A stretch of DNA of 64,000 nucleotides. Source: Rhodospirillales bacterium (lineage in GTDB: Bacteria; Pseudomonadota; Alphaproteobacteria; Rhodospirillales; Shumkoniaceae). The stretch lies in NCBI GenBank assembly GCA_018432935.1, contig JAHDSF010000024.1:62001-126000 (forward strand), written 5' to 3'. This document shows positions 48,285 to 57,604 of the stretch, piece by piece; the first letter of the stretch is position 1; every line of letters starts with the position of its first letter. Position numbers and translations under genes: made by a program. The notes beneath the pieces are model-generated. The model had not been told where the DNA came from, made no database searches, and saw nothing but the letters and a program-made list of their open reading frames with translations.

Positions 48285-49847
48285 ATGCGCGTCTTCAGCC
48301 GACGGCGATTCCTTTTTGCGAGCATTCCGTGGGCGGTGCTGATGACCACCGCCGGCAGGGTCTTCGCCCAATCCTCGCCGTCGCCGCGCCTGGGGCCTGC
48401 GCAGCCGTTCGGCATCGAGGCGATCCGGCAGCGGGCTGAGCAGCTCGCCGCAAGGCCTTACGTGCCGCCCACGCCGCCGGCTCCCGAACTGGCCGCCAGG
48501 ATCGACTTCGACGCGGTACAGAAGATCCGCTTCCGCGCCGACCGCGCGCTGCGGCCCGACAGCCACTTCCCGGTTCGCCTGTTCCACCTCGACAAGTTCA
48601 ACGGCCTGCCGGTCCGCATCAACCTCGTGTCCGACGGCACCTCGCGTGAGGTGCTCTACTCGCCGGACGACTTCAGCGTCAAGGACGACGCCCTTCCCGA
48701 AGGGTGGCCGCGCGATGCGGGCTATTCCGGATTCCGCGTCATGGACGGCCCGGACAAGGAAACCGATTGGCTGGCGTTCCAGGGCGCGAGCTATTTCCGA
48801 ACCTCGGGCGAGGAGGGGCAGTACGGGCTGTCGGTGCGCGGCATCGCGATCAACACCGGGCTGCCGATGCCCGAAGAGTTTCCCCGCTTCACCGAATTCT
48901 GGCTGCTCGAACCGCAGAGGGGCGAGCCGGTGATCACCATCGTCGCCTTGCTCGACGGGCCCAGCGTGACCGGCATCTATCGCTTCGACGCCACCAAGGG
49001 CACCGGCGCGGTCGTCACGGTCGCGGCCGAGCTGTTCATGCGCGCGCCGGTGGAACGGATGGGCATCGCGCCGCTGACCAGCATGTACTGGTACGGCGAG
49101 AACGACCGCCGCCGCGCCACCGACTGGCGCCCCGAGATCCACGACAGCGACGGGCTCGCCCTGTGGACGGGCGCCGGCGAGCGGATCTGGCGGCCACTGA
49201 TCAACCCGCCCGGACTGCTCGTCAACTCGTTCTCCGACACCAACCCGCGCGGCTTCGGGCTCCTGCAGCGCGACCGGCGGTTCCCCAATTACGAGGACGA
49301 CGGCGCCTTCTACCACCGCCGCCCGAGCGTGTGGGTCGAGCCGCTCGAGCCGTGGGGCGACGGTGCCGTGCAACTGGTCGAGATCCCGACCGACGACGAG
49401 ATCCATGACAACGTCGTCGCCTACTGGAACCCGGCGCGCCCGATGCGCGGCGGCGACCGGCTCAAGCTCTCCTACCGCCTTCACTGGCGCAGCGAGGAAC
49501 CGTACCCGCCGTCCGCGGTCGGCCGGGTGGTGGCGACCCGGATCGGCCACGGCGGCGTGCCGGGCAATCTCACTCCCGAGGACGCCAACAAGCGCAAGTT
49601 CGTGATCGATTTCGAGGGCGGTCCGCTGACCGGGATGGCGCCGCGTTATGACCTCGCCCCGGTCGTGACGCTGTCCCGGGGCACCATCCACAACGAGTAC
49701 GTGGTCAAGGTCGTCGGCACCGAAATGTGGCGGGCTGTGTTCGACGTGTCGATCGATGGCAGGCAGCCGCTCGACCTGCGCTGCTTCCTGCGCCTCGACG
49801 ACAAGCCGCTCACCGAGACCTGGCTGTACCAGTACATCCCGACCTGA
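48285..49847 (+). CDS. opgD: Osmoregulated periplasmic glucan protein OpgD (MdoD)
   Basis: 520 residues from the ATG at 48285. The N-terminus SRRRFLFASIPWAVLMTTAG is a twin-arginine signal, as in OpgD and unlike Sec-exported OpgG. MdoG-type domain motifs follow: RIDFDAVQKIRFRADRALRP, GASYFRTSGEEGQYGLSVRG, SMYWYGENDRRRATDWRPEI, HDSDGLALWTG and NPRGFGLLQRDRRFPNYEDD. OpgD of E. coli has beta-1,2-glucanase activity (GH186) and trims the glucan. It faces opgH tail to tail. The open frame extends back to 48135 without coding support. Confidence 0.92.
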   Translation: MRVFSRRRFLFASIPWAVLMTTAGRVFAQSSPSPRLGPAQPFGIEAIRQRAEQLAARPYVPPTPPAPELAARIDFDAVQKIRFRADRALRPDSHFPVRLFHLDKFNGLPVRINLVSDGTSREVLYSPDDFSVKDDALPEGWPRDAGYSGFRVMDGPDKETDWLAFQGASYFRTSGEEGQYGLSVRGIAINTGLPMPEEFPRFTEFWLLEPQRGEPVITIVALLDGPSVTGIYRFDATKGTGAVVTVAAELFMRAPVERMGIAPLTSMYWYGENDRRRATDWRPEIHDSDGLALWTGAGERIWRPLINPPGLLVNSFSDTNPRGFGLLQRDRRFPNYEDDGAFYHRRPSVWVEPLEPWGDGAVQLVEIPTDDEIHDNVVAYWNPARPMRGGDRLKLSYRLHWRSEEPYPPSAVGRVVATRIGHGGVPGNLTPEDANKRKFVIDFEGGPLTGMAPRYDLAPVVTLSRGTIHNEYVVKVVGTEMWRAVFDVSIDGRQPLDLRCFLRLDDKPLTETWLYQYIPT

Positions 49848-49867
49848 TTGCTGATGCCGCCGCCCCG

Positions 49868-49888
49868 TCTCCGCCTCGGCGGCGGAGA
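49868..49888. terminator. Hairpin between convergent opgD and opgH
   Basis: An 8-base-pair stem (TCTCCGCC / GGCGGAGA) with a 5-base loop in the 64-base gap between the two convergent genes. It can serve both strands. Confidence 0.5.
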
Positions 49889-49911
49889 GGGACTTCGCGG
49901 CGAGGCGCGGG

Positions 49912-51849
49912 CTATTCCGCGCGCAGGGGATCGCGCCCCAGCCTCTTCACGGGGCGGGCCGGCGGCCGGTGCCAAGGCAGCGCCGGCATTTCCATCGGGC
50001 TTTCCGGCGGTGGCGTGACCAGGGTCCGCGAGGCACCGGCCATCTCCACCGGATTGGCCAAAGCCTCCTCCAGCGCCTGGAGGGCCGGAGGCGCCGAGAT
50101 CTCTTCGGGGATCAGAAACAGCCCGGCACGGGCGAAAGCCCGTCCCACGCTCTCGCGGCTCGACCACACGATCAGCGGTACCGCCAGCACCAGCCCGGCG
50201 GTGACCGGCAGCAACCACCAGAAGAAGCCCGGCGTCAGGTGCCATGTCACGGCAGCCACCGCCAGCCCCGCCACCACCGGCACGCCGGCGACCTGCAAGG
50301 CGCCCGCAATCGTGACCGAGCCCGAACGGTGCTGAGCCGACCACGAAACGCAGCGCCCCATCAGGATGGTGGCGACGAAGGTGGCGTGGAACGCCATCAT
50401 CATCGGCGCGATCAAGGTGGCGACGACCGCCTCGGCGGCGGCGCTGAGAACCACCCACAGGCCGCCGCCAAAGGCCTGCCGGCGCTGCCGCGAGGCAAGG
50501 CAGACGATGACGCCCCACACCTTGGGCAGCAGCAGCATCGCTACCGTGGCGGCGAACAGTGCGTGGAGATCGGCGGTGCGGTCGATCGGCCAGACCGGGA
50601 ACAGCGAATAGCCTTCCTTGAAGTAGTCGTGCGGGAACAGCGCCTGGACCAGGGCCGCAGTGACGCCGAGGATCAGCAGCAGCAGCCACAACAGCGACGA
50701 CACGTAGGAGAGGGCGCCGAACACGAACTGCAGCCGGCCAACCCAGTGCAATCCCCTCACGCCCAGCAGGCTCAGGTGTTGCAGGTTGCCCTGCGCCCAG
50801 CGGCGATCGCGGGCGGCGTAGCCCAGGATGGTCGGCGGCACCTCTTCGTAAGAGCCCTCGAGCGACGGCAGCAGGAAGACGCTCCAGCCGCCCCGATGCA
50901 GCAGCGCGGCCTCGACAAAGTCGTGGCTCAGGATCTCGCCGCCGAACGGCTGCTTGCCGGGCAACGGCGACAGCCCGCAACAGTGGGTGAAAGCCGCCAC
51001 CCGGATGATCGCATTGTGGCCCCAGTAGGTCGCATGCCCCATCTGCCAGAACGACGAACCGGTCGCCAGCATCGGGCTGTAGAGGCGCGAACTGAACTGG
51101 ATGAAGCGGGCGAACAGGGTCTGTTGGCCGACCGTCATCGGCGCGGTCTGGATCAGCCCGGCGCGCGGGTTGGCCAGCATCGCCGCGACCAGCGCGCGGA
51201 TCGTCTCGCCCGACATCACGCTGTCGGCGTCGAGCACCACCATGTACTCGTAGCGGCCGCCCCAGCGGCGGCAGAACTCGGCCACGTTGCCGGCCTTGCG
51301 CCCGACCTTGTCGGCACGTCGGCGATGGAACATCCGGCCCGTCGTCCCCAGACGCTCCGCCAGCGCGGCCAAGCCGGCCGCCTCGGTGCGCGCGCACTCC
51401 TCCGCGCTGTCGCTGAGCATGAAGAACTCGAAGCTCTCCGTGGAACCGGCGGCCTCGAGCGAACGCCAGGTCGCCTCGACCCGGGCCAACACCTCCAGCG
51501 CATCCTCGTTGTGGACCGGCATCACCAGTGCGGTACGCGGCGGCGCCACCAGCGTCGGCTGCCCGGCAACGATGCGGCGCAGCGACAGCGGGTCGCGATT
51601 GAAAAGGCTGAGCAGGAAGCCGGCTGCGGCAGTCCAGAACGCCACGGTGATCCATCCGAAGGTCACCACGAACACGGCCAGCGTGGCCGCCTCCAGCGCG
51701 TTCAGTCCGTTGGTCCCCAGCACGTCGTACATGACGGCCGATCCGCCCAGTATGGTCGCCAGGACGGCAGCAAAGAAGAACGGCCGGCGAACGGCGCGTC
51801 CAGGCACACGGATGCGCGCCTCAGTCGTGGTCCTTGGGGTAATAGGCAT
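49912..51849 (-). CDS. opgH: Glucan glucosyltransferase OpgH (MdoH)
   Basis: 645 residues. Two N-terminal membrane spans, a GT2 domain (TALVMPVHNEDALEVLARVE; D-x-D in MVVLDADSVMSGETI; HDFVEAALLHRGGWSVFLLP; the RRWAQGNLQH motif) and about six C-terminal spans. It polymerises beta-1,2-glucan from UDP-glucose and threads it to the periplasm. Its length lies below the 840 of E. coli MdoH, lacking much of the long N-terminal extension, as in other alphaproteobacteria. Its start lies inside the end of opgG (29-base overlap), so translation is coupled. Confidence 0.94.
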   Translation of the reverse strand: MPITPRTTTEARIRVPGRAVRRPFFFAAVLATILGGSAVMYDVLGTNGLNALEAATLAVFVVTFGWITVAFWTAAAGFLLSLFNRDPLSLRRIVAGQPTLVAPPRTALVMPVHNEDALEVLARVEATWRSLEAAGSTESFEFFMLSDSAEECARTEAAGLAALAERLGTTGRMFHRRRADKVGRKAGNVAEFCRRWGGRYEYMVVLDADSVMSGETIRALVAAMLANPRAGLIQTAPMTVGQQTLFARFIQFSSRLYSPMLATGSSFWQMGHATYWGHNAIIRVAAFTHCCGLSPLPGKQPFGGEILSHDFVEAALLHRGGWSVFLLPSLEGSYEEVPPTILGYAARDRRWAQGNLQHLSLLGVRGLHWVGRLQFVFGALSYVSSLLWLLLLILGVTAALVQALFPHDYFKEGYSLFPVWPIDRTADLHALFAATVAMLLLPKVWGVIVCLASRQRRQAFGGGLWVVLSAAAEAVVATLIAPMMMAFHATFVATILMGRCVSWSAQHRSGSVTIAGALQVAGVPVVAGLAVAAVTWHLTPGFFWWLLPVTAGLVLAVPLIVWSSRESVGRAFARAGLFLIPEEISAPPALQALEEALANPVEMAGASRTLVTPPPESPMEMPALPWHRPPARPVKRLGRDPLRAE

Positions 51850-53362
51850 AGCTCCAGGTCTCCGACAGTCGCTGTCCGTTCAATGTAAGGAACAGACGGA
51901 TATCCGACGGCTTGTCGCCGTCGGGCACGATTTGAAACGAGGCCCGCCAGGTACCCTCGGCGGGCTCCTTCTGAATCACCAGGTCCTTGACCGATCCTGT
52001 CGAGGCCGTGAGATCGGCATTGACGGGGAAGGAGCCGTCCAAGCCCCTCAAGCCGCCGCCCTGGAAGCCGACGACGAACCGCCTCACCTTGTGAGACGGC
52101 GGATTCTCGGCACCAGGCACCGCAGCCCAGCCGGACGTGCTGCGTACGACCCTGGCGAGATGGTCGGGAACCACCGCACTGTCAACCGTCCGCAGACGAT
52201 AGGTATAGGTGAGCTTGGTGCCGGCCTTGGCCGTTCCGGGGGGAGACCAGAACGAGACGATGTTGTCGTGGATCTCTTCCTTGACCGGGATCTCGACCAA
52301 GTAGGTCGCCCCGTTCTGCCACGGTCCGCCCTGCGGCTCGATCCATATTCCGGGACGCCGCTCGAAATGGGACTCCAGGTCGAGATAGCTCTCGAAAGAG
52401 CGCTCCCGCTGCAGGAGCCCGAAGCCGATCACGTTCTGGTCCATGAACGAGGAGACGCGGAGCGCCGTCGGGTTCGCCAGCGGTCGCCACGTCCATTCGG
52501 CCGACGACCGAAGCAGCAGGCCGTCGGAGTCGTGTACCCGGGGTCGGTAGTCGTCGAAGGGGGTCGGCGGATTGTCGCCATGCAGATACATGCTGGCGAG
52601 GGGGGCGATCCCCAGCCTCGGCACGTCCGCCCGGATGAACAGGTCGGTCTTGACGTCGACCGTGGTCTCCCGTCCGGGACGGACATCGAACTGGAACGCG
52701 CCGGTCGCCGACTTGCTGTCGAGGAGGGCGAAGATACGGAGCGAGGTCGCATCCGGCGACGGCTTCACCAGCCAGAACTCGCGAAAGCGCGGGAACTCCT
52801 CGCCGCCCGGAGTCGCGGTCCCGATCGCAAGCCCGCGCGCAGAGAGGCCGTACACCTGACCTCGCCCCAGCACCCGGAAATACGACGCCCCCAGGAACGC
52901 CATCACCTCGTCCTTGTAGTCGGCGCGGTTGAGCGGGTAGTGGAGACGGAAGCCGGCGAACCCCAGGTCTCCCGGCAGCGGCCCCGCGACGCCCGACTTG
53001 CCGTAGTCGAACATCGCGGGATCGAAGGCCAGCCGACGCTCGTTGCCGTTCTCGACGATGTTGACCGTCACCGGCTGCAGGTAGAGGAAGCCCGGGTGGA
53101 AGAGCTCGACCTCGAACGGGGTCTCGCCGCGCCACAGCGCCTGGTCCTTCCTGAACCGGATGTCGCGGTAGCGGTCGTAGGTGAGATCCTTGAGCGACGG
53201 GACCGCGAGGTCAGCCGGTGGCCGGTACGGTTCGGCTGCAAGGGCCTGGGCGCGGGCTGACACGCGAGCGAACCAGGGGTCCGGCTCCTGGGCACCCGTC
53301 GCAGTCGCAAACGAAAGCGCGGCTGCGCACGCGAGCACCGCCCGAAGCCGACGAACCATCAT
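51821..53362 (-). CDS. opgG: Osmoregulated periplasmic glucan protein OpgG (MdoG)
   Basis: 513 residues from the ATG at 53362 (a second ATG follows at 53359); GGAGG lies upstream. A Sec signal (VRRLRAVLACAAALSFATAT-GAQE) is followed by the MdoG domain: LKDLTYDRYRDIRFRKDQAL, GASYFRVLGRGQVYGLSARG, HDSDGLLLRSSAEWTWRPLA and QNVIGFGLLQRERSFESYLD. It helps form the glucan backbone branches or length in the periplasm. It is paralogous to opgD in this locus and forms an operon with opgH. Confidence 0.93.
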   Translation of the reverse strand: MMVRRLRAVLACAAALSFATATGAQEPDPWFARVSARAQALAAEPYRPPADLAVPSLKDLTYDRYRDIRFRKDQALWRGETPFEVELFHPGFLYLQPVTVNIVENGNERRLAFDPAMFDYGKSGVAGPLPGDLGFAGFRLHYPLNRADYKDEVMAFLGASYFRVLGRGQVYGLSARGLAIGTATPGGEEFPRFREFWLVKPSPDATSLRIFALLDSKSATGAFQFDVRPGRETTVDVKTDLFIRADVPRLGIAPLASMYLHGDNPPTPFDDYRPRVHDSDGLLLRSSAEWTWRPLANPTALRVSSFMDQNVIGFGLLQRERSFESYLDLESHFERRPGIWIEPQGGPWQNGATYLVEIPVKEEIHDNIVSFWSPPGTAKAGTKLTYTYRLRTVDSAVVPDHLARVVRSTSGWAAVPGAENPPSHKVRRFVVGFQGGGLRGLDGSFPVNADLTASTGSVKDLVIQKEPAEGTWRASFQIVPDGDKPSDIRLFLTLNGQRLSETWSYAYYPKDHD

Positions 53363-53509
53363 CCTTCCCCCATCCTCCCTGATCCCGCTAGGACGTCGGC
53401 GCACCTCGACCGATGCGCTCCAACATGGGAAGGACGATGGTTACCGAAAAGTATTCCAGCCCAACGGGCTAGCCGCGAGGTCAGGAAGTGGCTTCGACGG
53501 AGGTCGAGG

Positions 53510-55405
53510 TCAGCTGGTCAGAACGAGATAGGGCCAGCCTCGTACCAGCTCCTGAGGCTGGGTATGGTGCAGGATGGCACCCTCGGGGGTTCTCACCAGA
53601 TGCAACATCCGCGAGTGGAAGGCTTCCAGGCCCGGACGGTGGCCGATGCTCAGGACGGTGGCCCCGGCCAGCTCTAGTTCGAAGATCGACATCACACGCC
53701 GCTGGTTCACTTCGTCAAGTGCCGAAGTCGCCTCATCGAGGAAGACCCAGGAAGGCCGGTGAAGCAGCAGGCGGGCGAAGCCGAGCAACTGCTGCTGGCC
53801 CAGGGACAGGCTCTTGTCGGCGCGGTCCTCGGTATCCAGCAGGGGCAGCAGCTCGCCCAGGCCGACCCGCATCATCACCGCCTCGACCTCGCCACGCTCG
53901 AAGGTGTCGGGCGGGTCCGGGTAGGTGACCGCCGCCCGCAGGGTGCCGAGCGGCAGGTACGGCCGCTGCGGCATGAACATCATGGTCGCCGGATCGGGAT
54001 GTCGGATGGTGCCGCTGCCCCACCGCCACAGGCCGGCTATGGCGCGGAACAGGGTGCTCTTGCCGGACCCCGACTCGCCCATGATCAGGACGCGCTCGCC
54101 CCGCCCGATCTCGGCGCTGGCCTCGGAGACGATCACCCGCCCATCGGCCAGCACGATGCCGACGCCGTCAAGCACCAGCTTGCCTTCGGGATCCTTGACC
54201 AGCCGGATGCTGGCGACGTTGTCGTCGATCTCGTCGAGAGTGTCGATCGCCGCCTTGAAGGCGCTGACGCGGCGCAGGGTAGCCCGCCAGTCGGCAATCG
54301 ACGGGAACTGGTCGACGAACCAGCGCAGCGAGGCCTGTACCTGGTTGAAGGCGCCGACCACCATCATCATGCCGCCGATCGTCAGACCGCCGCTGAAATA
54401 GCCTGGAGAGGCGACCAGGATGGGCACCACGATCGCCACCCAGCCATAGCCGGAGGTGATCCAGGTCAGCCGCGACAGGCCGCCCGACAGCCGCCGCATC
54501 GCCGTGACGACGCGCTGGACGTTGCCTTCGAGCTGGCGCCGCTCGTCCTGCTCGCCGCCGACAAGAGCTACGCTTTCAGCGCTTTCGCTGACCCGCACCA
54601 GGGCGAAGCGCAGTTCCGCCTCGCGGGCGTAGCGCTCGACGTTGAGCTTGATCAGCGGCGCGCCGACGCGCCAGGTCATCAGCGAGCCGGCAAAGGCGTA
54701 AAGAATCGCGCACCACACCATGTAGCCGGGGATGACCAGGCGTTCGCCGTCGAACACGAACACCACGTTGGCCGACAGCGCCCACAGAATGCCCGTGAAG
54801 CTGACCAGGAGCAGCAACGCCTGGAACAGCCCGACGCCGAGGCCGGCGGTAAGCTCGGCCAGCTTGCGGGTGTCCTCTTCGATGCGCTGGTCGGGGTTGA
54901 CGCCGATCTGCCCGGCGAGGCCAAGACGGTAGGCGCGCCCGCCGACAAGCCACTGGTCGAGCAAATGGCGGGTCAGCCACTCGCGGAAGCGGACCTTCAG
55001 CATCTCCTGCATCCAGGTCTGCCCGACCACGAACGCCAGCAGAATCGCGACGATCGCCAGGAAGACCAGAAGCTGATGGCCGAACACCGCCAGGTTCTTC
55101 TGCTGCAGGGCGTCGAAGAAGGCGCCGTGCCAAGCGTTCAGCCTGACCTGGCCCACCATGTTGGCACCGAGTACGGCGGCGATACCGGCGGCGAGAAGCC
55201 CGATCCGACGGCGTTCCCGCGACCGCCACAGGGCACGCAGCAGGGATCCCGCCTCGGCCGCCACGCTTCTGCCCTGGTACTGCGCCGGCCGGGAGCTCGC
55301 CGTCGAGCCCGCCGCGCCACGGCCCCCGGAACCGGCTTTGCTATCCTTGCTGCGGGAGTTGCGGATCTTGAGCCAACGCCTAAGAACACCGTTTCCGCTC
55401 TGCAC
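53510..55405 (-). CDS. SbmA/YddA-type ABC transporter (permease-ATPase fusion)
   Basis: 631 residues from a GTG at 55405 behind GTGGAGG. A Ser/Arg/Gly-rich cytoplasmic N-terminus of about 60 residues precedes an SbmA/BacA-like membrane domain (RLNAWHGAFFDALQQKNLAV; WLTRHLLDQWLVGGRAYRLG; NPDQRIEEDTRKLAELTAGL). The ATPase domain has Walker A GESGSGKST, signature LSLGQQQL and Walker B WVFLDEATSALDEVNQRR. Family members (YddA, Rv1819c, ABCD-like) move peptides, cobalamin or fatty acids. It lies 147 bases from opgG on the same strand, upstream of it. Confidence 0.9.
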   Translation of the reverse strand: MQSGNGVLRRWLKIRNSRSKDSKAGSGGRGAAGSTASSRPAQYQGRSVAAEAGSLLRALWRSRERRRIGLLAAGIAAVLGANMVGQVRLNAWHGAFFDALQQKNLAVFGHQLLVFLAIVAILLAFVVGQTWMQEMLKVRFREWLTRHLLDQWLVGGRAYRLGLAGQIGVNPDQRIEEDTRKLAELTAGLGVGLFQALLLLVSFTGILWALSANVVFVFDGERLVIPGYMVWCAILYAFAGSLMTWRVGAPLIKLNVERYAREAELRFALVRVSESAESVALVGGEQDERRQLEGNVQRVVTAMRRLSGGLSRLTWITSGYGWVAIVVPILVASPGYFSGGLTIGGMMMVVGAFNQVQASLRWFVDQFPSIADWRATLRRVSAFKAAIDTLDEIDDNVASIRLVKDPEGKLVLDGVGIVLADGRVIVSEASAEIGRGERVLIMGESGSGKSTLFRAIAGLWRWGSGTIRHPDPATMMFMPQRPYLPLGTLRAAVTYPDPPDTFERGEVEAVMMRVGLGELLPLLDTEDRADKSLSLGQQQLLGFARLLLHRPSWVFLDEATSALDEVNQRRVMSIFELELAGATVLSIGHRPGLEAFHSRMLHLVRTPEGAILHHTQPQELVRGWPYLVLTS

Positions 55406-55620
55406 GCATCCTCCACGACTACTCTACCGGCCCTGAACGGCAACCTGCCGGGCTGGGCCCATCGTCCACTCGATCCGCCGGTTTCTCGTGTTTCGGTTGC
55501 GGGGTTCGGCGGTCAGTCTTCGCTCTCTCCGATTAGGCCTGCGAGGGTCTAAGATATCGTTAATAGCAGATTGCAAATGTCACCGGGACGCCCCTGGCGA
55601 AATCGCCCGGCGGTTGCGAT

Positions 55621-56973
55621 ATGCCATCCCGCATGAGCCCACTCCTGGACCTCGAAAGGTGGATCGAGCGCGAGGCCGCCATCAGCGGCGAAGCCTTGGA
55701 ACGCGCCATCTCCGCCACGCGCCTAGTGCGCCGACGCGATGCGTTCGGGCAGATCATCATCCCTGCCGCGGGATCCGTACTGGCCTCGCCCGAGATCGCC
55801 GATTGGGACCCCGAGCCCGACTACTTTTTCCACTGGATTCGGGATTCCGCGATCGCTATGCGCACGGTCGCCGAACTGATGGAGGATGCCGCTGACGAGG
55901 ACGGACGGCGGCGTTGGCGCCGCCACTTCGAGAATTTCGTGATTTTCAGCCTGCGGTTGTGCAGCCTCGACGGCACCGCCTTCCTCAGCGGGAGCCGGCA
56001 CCGCGAGGCGACCCGTCGCGGCTATCGCCGGTTCCTGCGCCGCGATCCCGAGATGCGGACCGTCGCCCGCGACAAGCTTCTGGGCGAGCCGCGCTTCAAC
56101 CCCGACGGCACCCTGGATTTCCTGCGCTGGTCGCGACCGCAGTACGACGGCCCCGCGCTGCGCGCCCTGGCCTGCCTGCGCTATCTGGCGGCAGGTGGGA
56201 GCGCTTCCCCCGAACTGGCGCGGCTCTTACGCGGCGACCTCGACTTCACCCTGCGGCATGCCGACCACCGCTGCATCGGCCCGTGGGAGGAGCCGGGGGA
56301 GAGGGCCCATCACTATTATGTCGCCCTGGTCCAGCTCGGCGCCCTGGTCCATGGCCGGGATTGGGCCGGCGACAACCAAGCCGCCTGGACAGCCGCCGAG
56401 GACCGGCTGCGGGCCGGCCTCGACCGGCACTGGTCGGAGAAGCACCAGGTCTATGCGGCGATCCGCGGCACCGAGGCCGACGGCCGCGACGATCTGATCG
56501 ACGCCGCCACCCTCCTCGCGGTCCTCGACGCCGACCTTCCGGCCGGCCGTAACAGCTCGCAGGATCCGCGCGTCCACGCCACCCTGGCCGCGCTCGAGGA
56601 TCTGTTCACCCGCGCCTTCCCGATCAACCAGGGCCTGCCCGCGGGACGGGCGCCGGCGCTCGGCCGGTCCGCCAAGGATCGATACTTCGGCGGCGGCGCG
56701 TGGTACCCGACGACCCTCGCGGCAGCGGGCCTCTGCTATCGCCTCGCATGCTGCCCTGGCCAGGACCGCGACGCCCGGCTCGCCCGCGGCGATGCCTTCA
56801 TGGCCACCGTAAGGGCGCTGGTTCCCGCCGACGGCTCGCTGTCCGAGCAGGTCGACCGCGCCACGGGCGTCCCGACCTCGGCCCGCAACCTGACCTGGAG
56901 CTACGCCGCCTTTCTCGCCGCGGCGCGGCTGCGGCAAAAGGCGCTTTCCGCCGGCGTCCGGCTCACGGCGTGA
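55621..56973 (+). CDS. Glycoside hydrolase family 15 (glucoamylase/trehalase-like)
   Basis: 450 residues, no signal peptide; ATG at 55621 or 55633. GH15 (alpha/alpha)6-barrel motifs: DPEPDYFFHWIRDSAIAMRT, EPRFNPDGTLDFLRWSRPQY, DRYFGGGAWYPTTLAAAGLC, and the catalytic-base region VPADGSLSEQVDRATGVPTS. It hydrolyses alpha-1,4 or alpha-1,1 glucosides in the cytoplasm, releasing beta-glucose. It overlaps the convergent regulator gene by 11 bases at the 3' end. A role with trehalose (see the trehalose-phosphate synthase at 17609) is possible. Confidence 0.87.
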   Translation: MPSRMSPLLDLERWIEREAAISGEALERAISATRLVRRRDAFGQIIIPAAGSVLASPEIADWDPEPDYFFHWIRDSAIAMRTVAELMEDAADEDGRRRWRRHFENFVIFSLRLCSLDGTAFLSGSRHREATRRGYRRFLRRDPEMRTVARDKLLGEPRFNPDGTLDFLRWSRPQYDGPALRALACLRYLAAGGSASPELARLLRGDLDFTLRHADHRCIGPWEEPGERAHHYYVALVQLGALVHGRDWAGDNQAAWTAAEDRLRAGLDRHWSEKHQVYAAIRGTEADGRDDLIDAATLLAVLDADLPAGRNSSQDPRVHATLAALEDLFTRAFPINQGLPAGRAPALGRSAKDRYFGGGAWYPTTLAAAGLCYRLACCPGQDRDARLARGDAFMATVRALVPADGSLSEQVDRATGVPTSARNLTWSYAAFLAAARLRQKALSAGVRLTA

Positions 56974-57547
56974 CGACGATCACGGCGCGGCAGCCCCCCG
57001 CGCCCGCCTGACGGTAGCTGTGGGGCGTCGTTGATTCGAAGTAGACCGAGTCCCCCTCGTCCAGGACGACCCTCTCGCCGTCGATCTCGACTTCGAGGCT
57101 CCCGGCGGTGACGTAGACGAGTTCCGCGGCTTCGTGCTCGTGGGGTTCGGAAGCCGGCGCGCCTGCCGGAAACTCGGCGAGGTAGGAGGCCAGCTTGCGG
57201 TCGGAAGCCGAGTAGTCGAGGCTCTCGAAGTGGTAGGCGGGCGACGCCTGGCCCGGGCGCTCCGGCAGGCGCACGCGTTCGTTGCGGCGGGTCACCGCGA
57301 AGCGCGGCTTGGGCTCCGTCCCGGCAAAGAAGTGCTCGAGCCCGACGCCGAACACCATCGCAATCCGCAACAGGGTCGGCAGGGTCGGGAATAGCCGGTC
57401 GCGCTCGATTTTCGACAGCATGGCCGGCGACAGGCCGGTGTGATCGCCAAGCTGTACCAGGCCCAGCTTCTTCTTCAGCCGAAGCTCCCGGATCTTCGCT
57501 CCGATCCGGTACTGCTGCAGACCTTCCGTGAGGGTTTCGGACAGCAT
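56963..57547 (-). CDS. XRE-cupin transcriptional regulator
   Basis: The ATG at 57547, 8 bases after GGAGG, gives 194 residues; a GTG at 57553 is too close to that site. The N-terminal HTH is LGLVQLGDHTGLSPAMLSKI with RDRLFPTLPTLLRI. The C-terminal cupin barrel (PHEHEAAELVYVTAGSLEVE; LDEGDSVYFESTTPHSYRQA) has metal-type histidines. Such regulators sense small molecules or redox metals. It precedes the GH144-like gene on the same strand only downstream of it (57605-58843), so it may be the distal gene of that glucan operon. Confidence 0.88.
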   Translation of the reverse strand: MLSETLTEGLQQYRIGAKIRELRLKKKLGLVQLGDHTGLSPAMLSKIERDRLFPTLPTLLRIAMVFGVGLEHFFAGTEPKPRFAVTRRNERVRLPERPGQASPAYHFESLDYSASDRKLASYLAEFPAGAPASEPHEHEAAELVYVTAGSLEVEIDGERVVLDEGDSVYFESTTPHSYRQAGAGGCRAVIVVTP

Positions 57548-57604
57548 CGCCACGCCTCCGTGTTTTCCCCGCCGACTCCTCCTCCCGGCCGGCGGGGCCC
57601 TGCC

